Positions 22,754 to 34,376 of a stretch of 64,000 bases of DNA are shown piece by piece; the stretch's first letter is position 1; every line of letters starts with the position of its first letter. The position numbers and the translations under genes were made by a program. The DNA is from Agapanthus africanus (taxonomy: Eukaryota > Streptophyta > Magnoliopsida > Asparagales > Amaryllidaceae), in NCBI GenBank assembly GCA_030015575.1, contig JASDDO010000001.1, forward strand, positions 512,921,772 to 512,985,771. Direction: 5' to 3'. Below the pieces are notes generated by a model, which worked only from the letters and a program-made list of their open reading frames with translations, made no database searches and had not been told where the DNA came from.

Positions 22754-23637
22754 GCTCACTTAAGTATTTATTATTCTCACTTATGATACATTTAACATAT
22801 ATGTGATATATGTTTATTGTACTATTATCTTTTGTTACATAAATATTATATATGTGATATATAATATTGTGACATTCTAGGTTACACATGCAACATGTAT
22901 GTAAGAGACTCACGCCTTGCTAGGGTTTATATTATGGTTTCATTTATCATTAAGTTATTACAAATTAGTGGATTTAATTTGTAGCTAGAAGCTTGGAGAA
23001 GCTTATGGATATGCATTGACTAAGTCCACTCTTTTGTTTTCACTTAAGATAATTTGTGACCTAACCCTTAACCTCTTACCATGGTCAATTCTCTACATAA
23101 GTTAAGGATGATATTAACTCATCATGGTTGCATTTTCTAACCTCATTCATTCACTTCATCTTCTTCTTCCTTCATCTTTTTCAAGCTCTCTTGACTTTGA
23201 GAAAAGAGAAGATATTAGTGAGGAATTAAATTCTAATGTGAGCAAAAACCCTACTTCATCATCCTGTTCTATACTAGCCATATAGATTAGTGTGTTAGCT
23301 TCACTAATTCCGTATTAGTGAAGAGATATCTTGAGTCTGTATTTTCTCGAAGTAGATCATCTTGGATTTCGAAGTCTTCAAGTAAGCATGAATCATTCGA
23401 CTTGTAGAGCCTCTCAAGAGTCTGGGAGTTCTTGGATCACAGCGAAGGGACCACTACTCGGAGCTTATGAAGCGAAGGAACGGACTACAAAGGTTGTAAT
23501 CCCTACTCACTTAGATGTAAAGTTATTTACATGCAAAGTTAACCCTAATTCTCTAGTTCGATTTCTTGATTGTTTTGTTTAGCATCCTATGATTGATGCT
23601 TGCCAAAACCTTGCCAAGGTACTGAGCTAACCCTACA
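21509..23637 (+). repeat. C1 3' LTR (2,129 bp)
   Basis: It pairs with 13371-15491 and is followed by TSD aaaac. It differs by substitutions, small indels and an expanded (TA)n tract at about 22716-22748 that is much shorter in the 5' copy. Confidence 0.93.
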
Positions 23638-23642
23638 AAAAC

Positions 23643-24372
23643 GTCAGACTCCTAATAACCCGATAAGTCATGCCGGACTCAAACTCATCACCAACCGAGA
23701 AACTATTGCACTGCTATCAGTAAATCTCAGCCACCGTGGCCACGAATTTATGGTGATGACCAACCAAACACAGTGTGTCATCGACTCCTAATACCAGAGA
23801 GACAAATCTCTTACAATCACTCACTGCCTCCATGTGGCTTGGGACTGTACCCAACTAAAACATTTTTGCACAACTTTTTTAAACCGTGGTTGGGTAGTAA
23901 TCTAAGTACAGTGGGAACTCAAACGAGAAAAATGATGATCTCAGATCAAAAGATTAACCTGTACTCATGCCACTAAAGAACTGCTATCCGACGATAGGTA
24001 TAACACCATTTAGAAGTTTTCGGTGAGTCCGTCCGGTATACTCACCTTAAGTGAGCACCTGTATATTATCTTAGGTGACACAACGTTAATGGTTTGTGAG
24101 ACTGGCCACCGCCCCTCGTCGAGATATAAAAACGTATACACCGGTTTACTTCGAAATATAAATGCCCAGTGTCGATACTCGCTCAACTAGGGACTACCTA
24201 GCTCTCACGTATATGATCGCCATCATAATACTGGTAGTCAAGCAAGAATCTTACGGGCTTCATCTTTATGTATACGCATAATGATAAAGACAAACCAAAT
24301 AGCATACTATTATTTTGAGTAAGATTGTTCTATCTATATAGGTTCTCTCTCAATTATCATAATCGCCTAAAC
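23643..24372 (-). mobile_element. C0: degraded copia LTR, remaining half
   Basis: This is the reverse complement of the first half of the C1 LTR, diverged. 'tttcggtgagtccgt' (24021), 'agtgtcgatactcgctcaactaggga' (24170 region) and 'aaatagcatactat' (24297) match inverted C1 LTR blocks. It stops at 24372 about 50 bp short of the expected LTR end and abuts a truncated G1 LTR, so both ends were probably lost in one deletion. Confidence 0.6.
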
Positions 24373-24997
24373 GGGTTTTGAGGAGTTTGCGCCGAGTACC
24401 TGCAAAGAAGTCCCGGGATGGTTTGGTACCACCGAGGACCTTCCGACGATCAAGTCAGTAACAAGATCCGAGCAGAGTAACGGCTAAGTGGAGCAGAAAT
24501 TTCTTACTTGATCCCTCTGTGATGGGGTTTATATAGCGGTGGAAACACGCAGTAGCAGGAACGAGAATCTTGACGGCAGTTACGCTCCCGACGTCACGCC
24601 TGCGTGATAAGCGGATCACCCGTTAATAGGGATCGTAATGGCGTGGAACATGGGATGTTGTCGGCGGAGATCCCGCGCATGGCGAGATTCGTGGAGCGGC
24701 GATTACGCCTGTGAGTGGTGAAGTTGGTCGATCGGAGGAACCGAAGAAGATGGCCTCGGTGGGAGAGCTCGGGAACGAGCGGGAGAGCCGAGGAATTTTG
24801 GTCCTGTGGTAGCTCGGGGGTGAGCTGAGAGGCCAAGGAGGCCAATTTGCAGGGGGCTCTGAGGAGAGCCAGCTTGTGCTTGCAGGCCGAGCACAGGGTG
24901 GCCTGGTTGGCCCCTGTAGGCCCTTTCTTTTGTGCTCTGGGACACATCATCTGCCATGTGACATGATCTGAGAGATTGCCAATATAGAGCATCATCA
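24373..24997 (-). repeat. G1 3' LTR, truncated (625 bp)
   Basis: It matches 36031-36654 closely. The last ~129 bp of the LTR (35902-36030 in the 5' copy) are missing where it meets C0. The U3 start TGATGATGC is intact beside the PPT at 24997. Confidence 0.9.
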
Positions 24998-25014
24998 TTA
25001 GCCCCCCACTCTTG
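24998..25014 (-). other. G1 polypurine tract
   Basis: On the minus strand aagagtggggggctaa lies immediately before the LTR start TGATGATG. The same tract occurs in G2 (45833-45850) and G3 (47338-47354). Confidence 0.88.
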
Positions 25015-25365
25015 TCCCGACCAGCTGACGGGTCGGGTCGAGAGTGGACTGCCGGGCCACCCGGGGTGAGCTCTCTTTAAAGGTTTCGTTGGGACGTGTC
25101 CCCGGGCAATCTGCTGTCTTTTCTGCCGACGAATCAGGGCTGGATCTCTGCATTTAAGGAAGGTGCGCCGGTTCGTGCGTTCTGTCACTGAAGCGACGGT
25201 CCACGTGTCAAGCGTCGGTTGGCCGATGCGATGTGTGCAGACCTGCGGCGTCTGATGGGATGCGGGCTAATGCGGGAGCGACAGGTGGAGCGATCGGAGC
25301 CGTTGGACGCGAGGAGGCGTTTTGGCGGGAAATGAAGGGCGCCGTTGGATGAGGGCGGCATGAGC

Positions 25366-25377
25366 AATAAATAAAGG
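25366..25377 (+). promoter_or_regulatory. TATA box of G1 antisense gene
   Basis: aataaataaagg is followed by 'cctcttcatatttcctcgctc', which is conserved upstream of the antisense gene in G2 (minus strand, TATA near 45466-45474) and G3 (47745, TATA decayed). It points away from the 3' LTR, opposite to the element's sense strand. Confidence 0.6.
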
Positions 25378-25464
25378 TGGGGTCTGCTCCAGGGACCTTA
25401 CCTCTTCATATTTCCTCGCTCTAAGTCCTGATTGCTCGGCGCTCTTCTTCTTTAGGTTGGATAC

Positions 25465-26537
25465 ATGGTTCGTTCCAAAGCTTTGGGTTTCTCGTTCCGG
25501 AAGGAGGCCAGCGGTGTGGCCGTGCCCTCGGCTGGCTCGAGCCCTGTGCCGAATGTTCTGCCAGCGGTGGGGACGTCCGCTTCGCCGAGGGCCCCTGGTG
25601 ATTATCCTGGCGGTGGCCAGAGGAGCCCATGGGTATCCGAGTCCTAGACGAGGGATGCAGGGGAGAGTGAAGACGGGGTTCCCCTTAAGAGGAAAAGGAC
25701 AATCTCTCCTGTGCCACCGTCGGGGGTCCCTGAGGAAATTCTCGTGCAGGAGGGGGACGCCGTCTTCATGGTTCCATCTGGGCTTTCCATCGTTGCCGGC
25801 CTGCTCGTCGGAATGGAAGAGTCGGCCGGGGTGAGGCTCCCGTATGGCACTCTAAGGGCCCAAATGGGGGCCATAGCCCAAGAGGCGGTCTAGGTATGAA
25901 CTCCTCCACGTGTTGTTTTTAACCTTCCTTTCTTTGGCTCGAGCGTCTCCAAGTTTCTCATCCATTTCTCATCAGGTCCTTCAACACTGCGCCCTTGTTA
26001 CTCGCATGGAGGCCGAGGGGGCTTTCCACGCTGTGAGGCCGATGGGAGTGTCTCCTTGGAGGCTGAGGTCCTGCGACGTGACCTGTGTCTGGAGAGGCAG
26101 AGGGCCGATGTCCTGGAACCCCGATCGGAGTCCGCGGAGCTCGCCGTCTCAGCGAGTCGAGGTTCCTATCATCGCCTGAGAGCGTCCTACCGAGTCGTTG
26201 AGGTGAAGCTGGTGGATCTGGCCGATCGCTTTGCGGCCATGGAGAAGGAGAGAGACGCCAGCAGGGGGATGCCGAGGTGGCACTTTGGGCGGCCGAGATT
26301 GCCAAGATTCGGGCTAGGAAGGCTGTGGCCGATTACAAGGTGTCGGAGCAGTTTTACGTCGATCTTGGCGAGCATTCCGCCGTCGCGTGGAATAAAGCTC
26401 TTAATGCCGTCAAGGAGCAGCTTCCTGATTTCGCCGATGGTGAGCTCCGTGCTCGGGTCCCACTCCCTGTGGCAAAGCCTCCGGTGGCATAGGCTCCGGT
26501 GGCAAAGCCTCCGACAGACAGCGATGACAGCGATTAG
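25465..26537 (+). pseudogene. G1 antisense coiled-coil gene, exon 1 (PF04195-like) missing
   Basis: It corresponds to exons 2 and 3 of the G2/G3 antisense gene. Exon 2, about 25465-25893, begins VRSKALGFSFRK and ends with PLKRKR, FMVPSGLSIVAGLLVGMEES, PYGTLRAQMGAIAQEAV and a TAG just before GTATGA. Exon 3, 25976-26537, starts at VLQHCALVTRMEAEG and is a charged, coiled-coil-like segment ending near TDSDDSD. Relative to G3 at 47851-48700, the ~0.8-kb exon encoding the gypsy-type transposon domain is absent. Several frameshifts and stops are present. The role of this protein is unknown; it is transcribed, if at all, from its own promoter antisense to pol. Confidence 0.7.
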
Positions 26538-26759
26538 GGAAGTGAGGCGTAGGAGGGGGTTTGTGACTTAGGCCTTTTTGATATTTCCTCGTCCCTCTTT
26601 TGTAAGCCTACGAAATTTTGTAAGGCTGAAAGCCCCCAATACCCTTGTAAAAACTTTTGCTTGTGCGAGTAAAACTCTTGCTGTTTCATTGCTTGCACTT
26701 TATCTTTTGGATGTGAAGAATACCCGTAGAATATCCTTGCTTGCACTGTCGAGCTTCTT

Positions 26760-27520
26760 GATCCCTGTCGGTTATGGTAGGAAGCTACCAGCCGGGGATA
26801 GCCGAGCAAAGGTCAGGCTCAACTGCCTCTGGGAGGACTTTGATCCTTAGCATTAGAGGGGCCATAGGATGCCTGCTAAGGATAACCGGGCAGTGAAGCT
26901 GCGCGGTTGCCTCTTGTAAATGGCTTTGATCCCTGGAATTGTGAGTAGGGAAGCTACCGGCTAGGGATAGCCGAGCAGGGTAGCCTCTCAACTGCCTCTA
27001 AGGAGGACTTTGATCCTTAGCATTAGAGGGGCCGTAGGAGGCCTGCTAAGGATAACCGAGCAGTGAAGCTGCACGGTTGCCTCTTGGCGAGGGCTTTGAT
27101 CCCTGGCATTGCGAGTAGGAAAGCTACCGGCCAGGGATAGCCGAGCACAGTAGCCGCTCGACTGCCTCTAAGGAGGATTTTGATCCTCAGCGTTGGAGGG
27201 GCTGTAGGAGGCCTTCTAAGGATAACCGGGCAGTGAAGCTGTGCGGTTGCCTCTTGGCGAGGGCTTTGATCCCTGGCGTTGTGAGTAGGGAAGCTACCGG
27301 CCGGGGATAGCCGAGCAGGGTAGCCGCTCGGCTGCCTCTAAGGAGGACTTTGATCCTTAGCGTTGAATGGGCCGTAGGAGGCCTGCTAAGGATAACCGGA
27401 CAGTGAAGCTGCGCAGTTGCCTCTTGGCGAGGGCTTTGATCCATGGCGTTGCGTATAGGGAAGCTACCGGCCAGGGATAGCCGAGCAAGGGTAGGGCTCG
27501 ACTGCCTCTAAGAGAGGGCT
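26760..27520. repeat. G1 minisatellite, ~168-bp units (about 4.5 copies)
   Basis: Repeats begin with '(g)aggactttgatccttagc' at about 26833, 27003, 27173 and 27343. Each contains two nested inverted repeats: CCTTAGC...GCTAAGG, and AACCGGGCAG...CTGCGCGGTT (imperfect). The array lies between the 3' end of the antisense gene and the integrase stop. It is the same family as the longer G2 array at 41215-42835, in the opposite orientation. Confidence 0.9.
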
Positions 27521-27647
27521 TTGATCACAAATACAGGAATCTTTTTTGCAATGTTCTAACATTCCCTTTATTTGAATGGAAAGGATTTTTAGAAAACATT
27601 TACATTGTTTTTGCGAAAGAAGAGGTACACACTTGTTTGCCTTGATC

Positions 27648-28857
27648 TCATTGGTATAGCTTGAGCTTCTCGGCGTTGTAAGGCCGCGAGAACTTGCGCC
27701 CGTCCGCGTCTTGTAAACGATAGGCTCCGCCGGGGAGTACCTCAGAGACGAGGAAAGGACCGTTCCACTTTTGGGAGAACTTGTATAGCCTGCTTTGATC
27801 GATGAACTCGTTCTGCCGTAGGACCAGATCTCCGGTCTTGAAGGAGTGGCATTTGACTCGAGCGTTGTAGTATCGGGCAGTTTGTTGCTGATATGCGGCA
27901 GCCCAGATCTGAGCCCAGTCTCTCTTCTCCAACAAGATGTCCAGGTTGGTCCGTAGCGCCGAGGTGTTCGCTTCGTCATCGAAGTGCTCGACCCGATGGC
28001 TGGGTAGCTCGATTTCCGCAGGGACCATTGCCTCGGTCCCGTAGCAGAGGCTGAAAGGTGTTTCCCCGGTGGGGGTCTTCTTTGACGTGCGCAAGGCCCA
28101 TAAGATCCGGGGCAGTTCATCGACCCAACTGCCTTGTCGTCCTTCCAGGCGGGTCCGGAGACCTCGAAGGACGTCTCGGTTAGCAACTTCGGCCTGTCCG
28201 TTGCATTGGGGATGCGCGACCGCGGCTAACTTCATGAGGATATGGTATTCCTTGTAGAAGTCCTTCGCTTTCTCGTTCTCGAAGTTCGTCCCATGGTTGG
28301 TGATGATACACCTTGGGATGTCGAACCGGAGTATCAGATTGTTCTGCAGGAACTTGATGGTTGTGGCAGCATCCGGTTTCTTGATGAGGACGGCCTCGAT
28401 CCACTTGGTGAAGTAGTCTACCGCGATAAGGACATATTTGTGCCCGCCCATACCGGTAGGGAACTGGCCTATCATGTCCAATCCCCACTGGGCGAACGGC
28501 CATGGGGATATTAGGGTAGTCAGCTCGATAGCGGGGAGGCGAGGGATGCTGCCGTGGAGTTGGCAACTCTTGCATCTTCTGACTAGCTTTTGGGCGTCCT
28601 CGTGAACAGTGGGCCAGTAGTACCCCTGGAACAATGCCTTCTCGATCAAGGTTCGGGCCCTTTGGTGCGCACCGCCAACCCCTTCATGAATTTCACGGAG
28701 GATGTAGTCGGCTTTATGGGGGTCGATGCACCGGAGTAGGGGCTGAGTGAAGGATTTCTTATAGAGGTTCCCATTGCTCCAGATGAAGTGACGGGCTTTG
28801 GCCCGGAGATGGTGGACGGCTCCCCGATCTTCTGGGAGCATATTGTCCCTTAGGAAC
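27648..28857 (-). pseudogene. G1 integrase (Ty3/gypsy)
   Basis: About 400 codons are open up to the S2 insertion. It has an HHCC zinc finger (H60, H67, C98, C101 counting from the S2 junction), then the catalytic core WGLDMIGQFP (D130), CIITNHGTNF and NGQAEVANR (E226). The second catalytic Asp of the DDE triad is Asn (N190), with 35 residues between it and Glu as expected. The C-terminal part has the GPF/Y-type segment KWNGPFLVSEVLPGGAYRL and ends ...EKLKLYQ. It would insert element cDNA; the D-to-N change should abolish catalysis. S2 separates it from the RNase H region. Confidence 0.95.
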
Positions 28858-31439
28858 TGTAACACCCTAGTTCATTTATACCAATTCCAGTTCACGTATT
28901 TCCTTATTTATGGTATCTTCATGATTTACTGTATTTTGGGTGCGAATAGAATATCTGACATCTATATTAGCATCCGACCCGACCCGCTTTCTTGAAACCT
29001 GCCTTGATCCATATTTATGAATTATCCTGACTTGTTACGTGGACTCATGCACTTTCATTTGCATACTAGCATTTTACCTGGCATCTGCATTTTTATTATA
29101 ACCTTTAAAGTCACGCAAAATATTTTAAAAATACATTGCATAGCCTGCATGATACCCCTAACCCCGTGGCAGCATCCGCGCATCTTGTTATTGTCCTGTT
29201 CAGTGAAACAGACTTGTTTGAATGGCTACGCGCACGTACATGCATCCGTTCTTGGGGGTATGCATTTACGTTGCCCGGGCATTCATTTTTAATTGTGGTC
29301 GTCGCATATATTTTTCGTATTTTAAAACCGAATTTTTAGACCCGACCCGGGCGTATTTTGGACTAAATTTGTATTTACCTGAAAATCAAATTTTATTTAA
29401 TTTAATATCTTTAAAATTTAATCGGCTGTTTAAATTTAAATAACAAACTAAAATCTTTTTAAATTTAAAAATCAAAACCATAATAACAACCCAGCTCTCT
29501 TTCTCTCTCTCGTTTCTGTCAGCTGGCCCCCACCATTCTCTCTGTCTCCCTTTCCTTTCTCCCTCACTCGAGCCTCTCTCTCTCTCTTCTCTTTCCTCTC
29601 TCTCACTCGAGCCTCTCTCTCTCTTCTCTTTCTCTTTCTCTCTCCCCCTGTCTTTCTCTGTCTCTCTCTTCCACTACGAGACGATTTTATCTCTCATCCC
29701 CTCTCTCTCCTCTTGCCTACTCTCTCTCTCTCCTCTCACATCTCTTCCTCTCTCCTCTCGCGGTGAGCGAGATCCTATCACCGCCTCCTCTCCTTAGCAT
29801 CACCTCCCTCCTTCGTGTCTTCTTCTTCTATAAAATCCCTGCTCACCCCACTCCACGAGAAAAAAAACCCTAACCCAAGAAACTCCTCTGCCTCCTCAAC
29901 CCTAATCCTAACTCCATCACCTCTCCTCCCTCGACCTCACCCTCATCTCCATCATCTCCTTCCTTCTTCTTTCTTCTCCTCCCCCCTTCCCGAGCTCACC
30001 TTGCAACCTACCCTCAACCCAACAGCTGCACCATCACCTTGCACCCCCGTCGTCCTCGTCACATCCCTTCTCCCCATACACTCACCTTCTCCCTACCTCG
30101 ACCTCCTCCCTCTTCTTCCCTCTCATCCCTGCAAACCCATCATCAAGAAACCCGTGACTAAGAACCCTAACCCTAGCCTTCACCCTCTTCTCCGGCGACC
30201 CCTTCATCACCATACCCTCGAACCTCAACCACCTCCTCGCTTCTCCTCTATCCCAAAACCAAGTCCCCTTTCTTCTTCTTCCTTTTCTTCTTCTTTCTTC
30301 TTCTTCTTAATTCTCTTGGATTCTCGGTTCCGATCGCCATCGCCGGAGCTCCGACCACGTCGCCTCCGTGACTCATCATCTCCCTCTCTGTCTTCGCCTC
30401 TGTGCACAACCACAGTAAGCCACTCCTTCTCCCTTCTTCTTCCTCTTCTTTTCTTTCTTTTCTTTTCCCGTTCTTGAAATCTTGATTTGCAGCCATCGCC
30501 GGAGTCGTGCTTGACGCCGACGATCCAGACGACCCAGAGGACGTACCTTACCTGCGTGATCACCCTCTTGCGTTGCTTGGACCCGTCCCGTGTGTCGTGC
30601 GTGCGTTGCGACGTTTTGCCGACGTCGAACGTGCCGTACATATCTGTTTCGTGATCCGTCAAGGCAAGTTAATCTTGCTATATGCTATACTACTACATTC
30701 TATGTCTATTTAAATTATAATACCCCAAAATGATTATTTATGCAACCCACATTGTCATTTTTCATATTTCATTGTTTTCGGATGTTCGTCTGCATCCGTA
30801 CATGTTATTTCACACCTAGCGTATGCAAACCTATCTTGTTACATATTATACTACAATATAGTGCATCCAATTGAATATAACAATTCATATTGTTTCATTG
30901 TACATCTTGCGTTTACCAGTTTATCATTTTACGGTTATATGACATCCATTTGCATCCATATTAGTATTTACACATCTAGTCGCATACTAAATCATCTTGC
31001 TACATGCTAGGTATAGTATTATGCATCCATAAGAATAAAATATTAACCGTTTATCCCATTATACATCTATATTAATGTTTTACAGTTTTCGGATACCTGT
31101 TTGCATCCATATCACTTAATATACATATAGCTGCATCTATAGATCACATTATTACATAATATTGTTACATTAACACCTTATACTTAATAAAATGCATCAT
31201 AATTAGTATTGGAACTATAAATGTAACCCTAATCGATAACTGTGCATCCATACCATTGATTTCATATATATTCGCATACCATGTTACATTATATCATCGT
31301 ATTGTTATATTAGTACTCCATACTTGATATTGTGCACCCTATATAGTAATGTGGTAAACCCTGATAAATATTTGTGCATCCATGCTTTGGTTGTGCATCC
31401 GTAACTGTTACAGTTTTATTATGAGCTTCCGCTTGATAC

Positions 31440-31690
31440 ATGTGCATTATTTGACATGACTTGATACCTGTGCATTACTTGACATGACTTAATACCTGTG
31501 CACTACTTGACATGACTTAAATACCTGTGCACTACTTTACATGACTTATACTTGTGCACTACTTGACATGACTTGATACCTGTGCACTACCTGACATGAC
31601 CTGTTCTATCACTACTTGACATAACTTGATACCTGTGCACTACGTGACATGACCAGATATATCACTACTTGACATGTTACCTGATCTTGT
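31440..31690. repeat. S2 tandem repeat, ~28-30 bp units
   Basis: About eight copies of 'ttgacatgacttgatacctgtgcactac' variants. Confidence 0.9.
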
Positions 31691-31867
31691 TTCTAATGCC
31701 GACAATCCTGACATGTTGTCCCGACGGACATATCCTGTTGTTTATATAGACAAACTTATTCCTGCTTGATCCTGTGTTGGCATTAGCTTCAGATTTATTA
31801 ATACCTGACTTGAACACATAACTTGGGGATATGGGGAAATCAAGAATTTAACCGAACGCAACTCAAA

Positions 31868-31985
31868 GGGCTATCATATTGTTTGTCGTTTTTCCGGGCG
31901 TTACGGAATACCTATTGTTTGCCGTTTTTTCGGGAGTTACGGAATACCTATTGTTTGTCGTTTTTCTGGGCGTTACGGAATAATC
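31868..31985. repeat. S2 tandem repeat, ~40 bp units (three copies)
   Basis: Three copies of 'attgtttg(t/c)cgttttt' plus 'ttacggaatacct'. The ORF across it is a repeat artefact. Confidence 0.9.
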
Positions 31986-32596
31986 ACCGATGGGTTACGA
32001 TGAGAATTATATTAATTGATTTCGAAGACTTTAGAATAGATAACCCAATAGCACAGTTTAGATTACTCACCGTACCTCACCTGTGCTTATACTCTTCACT
32101 GTCCCTTATTCATGATACTGTTATACTTTTATTACTAGTCATACTCATGCCTGCATGTCTTATTACCTCCTGATTGTATTATTGTTGATATTATGATGCA
32201 CTGGCGTCTGAGTTTTGCATGGCCCAGATCCTCTATCTCTGTCACAATCCGTTCAGGAGTATCTCAGTCAACAGGCCGAGCAGTGAAGACTTGTTAGTAT
32301 TCTAGTTTAGTTTCCTTTCAGCATTGTTCTATTTCCTGATGTGAGCCCGTATTTTAGGACGTACATTCCAGATTATTATTGCTATTTGGATCTATTGCTT
32401 CCGCATTTTATTTCATGACTCGTTTATTCTGGCTTATGGACATGTACTAGATAGTTTTATTTTATTTCTACTGTTCTTGATATCTCTAGACAGCCGTAAT
32501 GTGACCGTGGAGAGATGTTTCTTATCCACAGGTAGCATGGTTGGCTCTGTCACGTGCCTATCTTAGCACACTCTGGGAAGCGGGCGTGACAGGAAC

Positions 32597-33105
32597 TCCA
32601 CGAGGGGCTTCCTCCAATCTTAGTCGCCTTCCTGCGCCGTATATACATGGAGTGTTGTCGCCCCGTCTTCCACGCTGGGCTGAGGTAAGGTCTCGAAGAG
32701 GATAGACCGGTTATTGTTGGCCGAGTAGGACGAAGCCAGCTTGCTCAGGGCGTCGGCTTGGGCATTCAGCTGCCTAGGTATTTGCTCTACTTGGACTTCG
32801 TCAAAGTTCCTCCGGAGTTTCCTTACTTCGTCCAGATACTTCATCATCAGAGGCTCCCGAGCTTCCAAGCAGTCGGTCACTTGGCCGACAACTAGAGCCG
32901 ATTCGCTGCGGATTCGAATTACCTTCAGCCCCAGCCTGGCGGCCATGCGCAGTCCAGCCAGAAGGGCCTCGTACTCTGCCGCGTTGTTTGAGGCTTTGAA
33001 CCCGAGCTTCAGAGAGTACTCCATTTCTGCCTCGTTCGGGCCCCGGATGATGAGGTCGGCACCACAGCCTTCCTCGGTTGAAGACCCGTCGACGTAGATG
33101 ACCCA
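32597..33105 (-). pseudogene. G1 second RNase H (archaeal-type, Tat lineage)
   Basis: It begins WVIYVDGSSTEEG just after a stop codon. It continues with GADLII, ASNNAAEYEALLAGLRMA, SALVVGQV and LNAQADALSKLAS, the D-E-D-D type RNase H motifs typical of the second RNase H of Tat elements. A stop after TAQEGD (near 32620) precedes DWRKPLVEF, which continues into integrase across S2. The enzyme degrades the RNA of RNA/DNA hybrids during reverse transcription. Upstream it is linked to RT by a degraded connection domain. Confidence 0.9.
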
Positions 33106-34376
33106 CTAAGGGATCGAGCCGGGCCTTTCCGCGATTGGACCCTGAGGGTCGGCTCGGACTCCGACTCTTTTCTAGGGATGGTGCATTCAAAGATGAAATC
33201 GGCCAGGGCCTGCCCTTTGATGGCCTGCCTCGGGCGATATTTTATGTCGAACTAAGATAGTTCCCACCTCCACTTCTTTAAGCGTCCCGAGGATTCCGGT
33301 GATGCGAGGATAGCCCCCAACGGGCGCTCAGCGAGGACGAGGATGGTGTGTGCCTAAAAGTAGTGCCGTAGCTTCCTTGAAGTCACCACGAGGGCCAAGA
33401 CAATCTTCTCTATGGCTGGATACCTCGTTTCTGCGTCCTTGAATACATGGCTCACATAGTACACCGGCTTCTGCACTCTACCGAACTCTCGGACAAGCAC
33501 CGAGCCCGCTTCTTGGTCGGATACCGCCAGATACAGCGACAGCTCGTCTCCTTCAACTGGTCGGGTGAGTAGTGGTGGCGTCGCGAGGTGCCTTTTCAAT
33601 TGGTCAAAGGCGGTCTGGTACTCCTCCGACCATTCGAAACTCGGGATCTTCCTCAGAGCTTTGAAGAACGGGAGGCATTTCTCCCCCGACCTGGACATAA
33701 AACGGCTCAGAGCAGCCACTCGCCCCTTGAGCCACATGATCTCGATGTTGGTCTTGGGCGCGGCCATGTTGAGGATATCGTCGATTTTCTCTGGGTTAGC
33801 TTCGATTCCATGGTGAGTGATCATGAAACCAAGGAACTTTCCTCCAGTGACTCCGAATACGCATTTGGCGGGGTTTAGCTTCATCTTGAACTTGCGGAGC
33901 ACTTCAAAGGCCTCACCCAGGTCCTTGGCGTGGTTGGCCGACGAGACGGATTTGACGAGCATATCGTCAACGTAGACCTTCATATTCCTGCCGATCTGCG
34001 GCTTGAACATGCGATTGACCAACCGTTGGTACGTGGCTCCGGCGTTCTTGAGGCCGAAGGGCATCACTTTATAGCAGTATACCCCTCGGTCCGTTGTGAA
34101 TGCGGTAAGATCTTCATCTTCCGGATTCATACGGATCTGATTGTAGCCGGAGAAAGCATCCATGAAACTCAATAGCTCATGGCCCGCCGAGCTGTCGCCG
34201 AGCTGATCTATCCGAGGGAGTGGGTAGTTGTCTTTAGGGCATGCCTTATTGAGGTCGGTGAAGTCGACGCACATGTGCCACTTCCCGCTTGACTTCTTGA
34301 CCAGCACTACGTTCGCCAGCCACTCCGAATAAGGTACATTGCGGATGAAGTTGGCGGCAAGAAGTCGATCAACCTC
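33106..34376 (-). pseudogene. G1 reverse transcriptase with first RNase H
   Basis: The main open part, 34307-33354, has 317 codons: KWHMCVDFTDLNKACPKD, DAFSGYNQI (res. 50-58), MPFGLKNAGATYQRLVN (82-98) and VYVDDMLVKS with intact YVDD (112-115). FLGFMITHHGIEANPEK and the thumb/RNase H1 follow, ending SRKLRHYF then TAG. The downstream tail (AHTILVLAERPL, KYRPRQAIKGQALADF) continues with two more stops. HYF-stop is a CAG-to-TAG change relative to the HYFQAHT pattern usual for the family. RT motifs and order place it in Ty3/gypsy. Confidence 0.95.

Larger units (their letters stand above)
13371..23637 (+). mobile_element. C1: full-length but defective Ty1/copia element, 10,267 bp
   Basis: Two LTRs of about 2.1 kb start TGTTAG and end CTACA. 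A perfect 5-bp TSD aaaac lies at 13366-13370 and 23638-23642. An initiator-Met PBS follows the 5' LTR and a PPT precedes the 3' LTR. The pol order PR-INT-RT-RNaseH is diagnostic of Ty1/copia. Gag is missing apart from a possible remnant, and pol has several stops. Long LTRs and the PPT (gtgcaagtgggagat) fit Angela/Tork-like copia elements; that lineage call is by recall, not alignment. It is inserted in the older copia LTR C0. Confidence 0.93.
28858..32591 (+). mobile_element. solo LTR S2, 3,734 bp, TSD ggaac
   Basis: It starts TGTAACACCC and ends GGGCGTGACA, with a perfect ggaac duplication at 28853-28857 and 32592-32596. Removing it rejoins G1 pol in frame (RKPLVEF to LRDNM). It contains a long CT-rich tract (29495-29780), a Pro/Ser-rich compositional ORF (29815-30477, not a gene), AT-rich spacer and two tandem repeats. 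It is related to S1 but clearly diverged. Chromovirus-type solo LTR is the likeliest identity. Confidence 0.8.

Noticed and set aside
29815-30477. 220-codon Pro/Ser/Leu-rich ORF
   Set aside because: It lies in a CT-rich low-complexity tract inside solo LTR S2; composition alone keeps the frame open.
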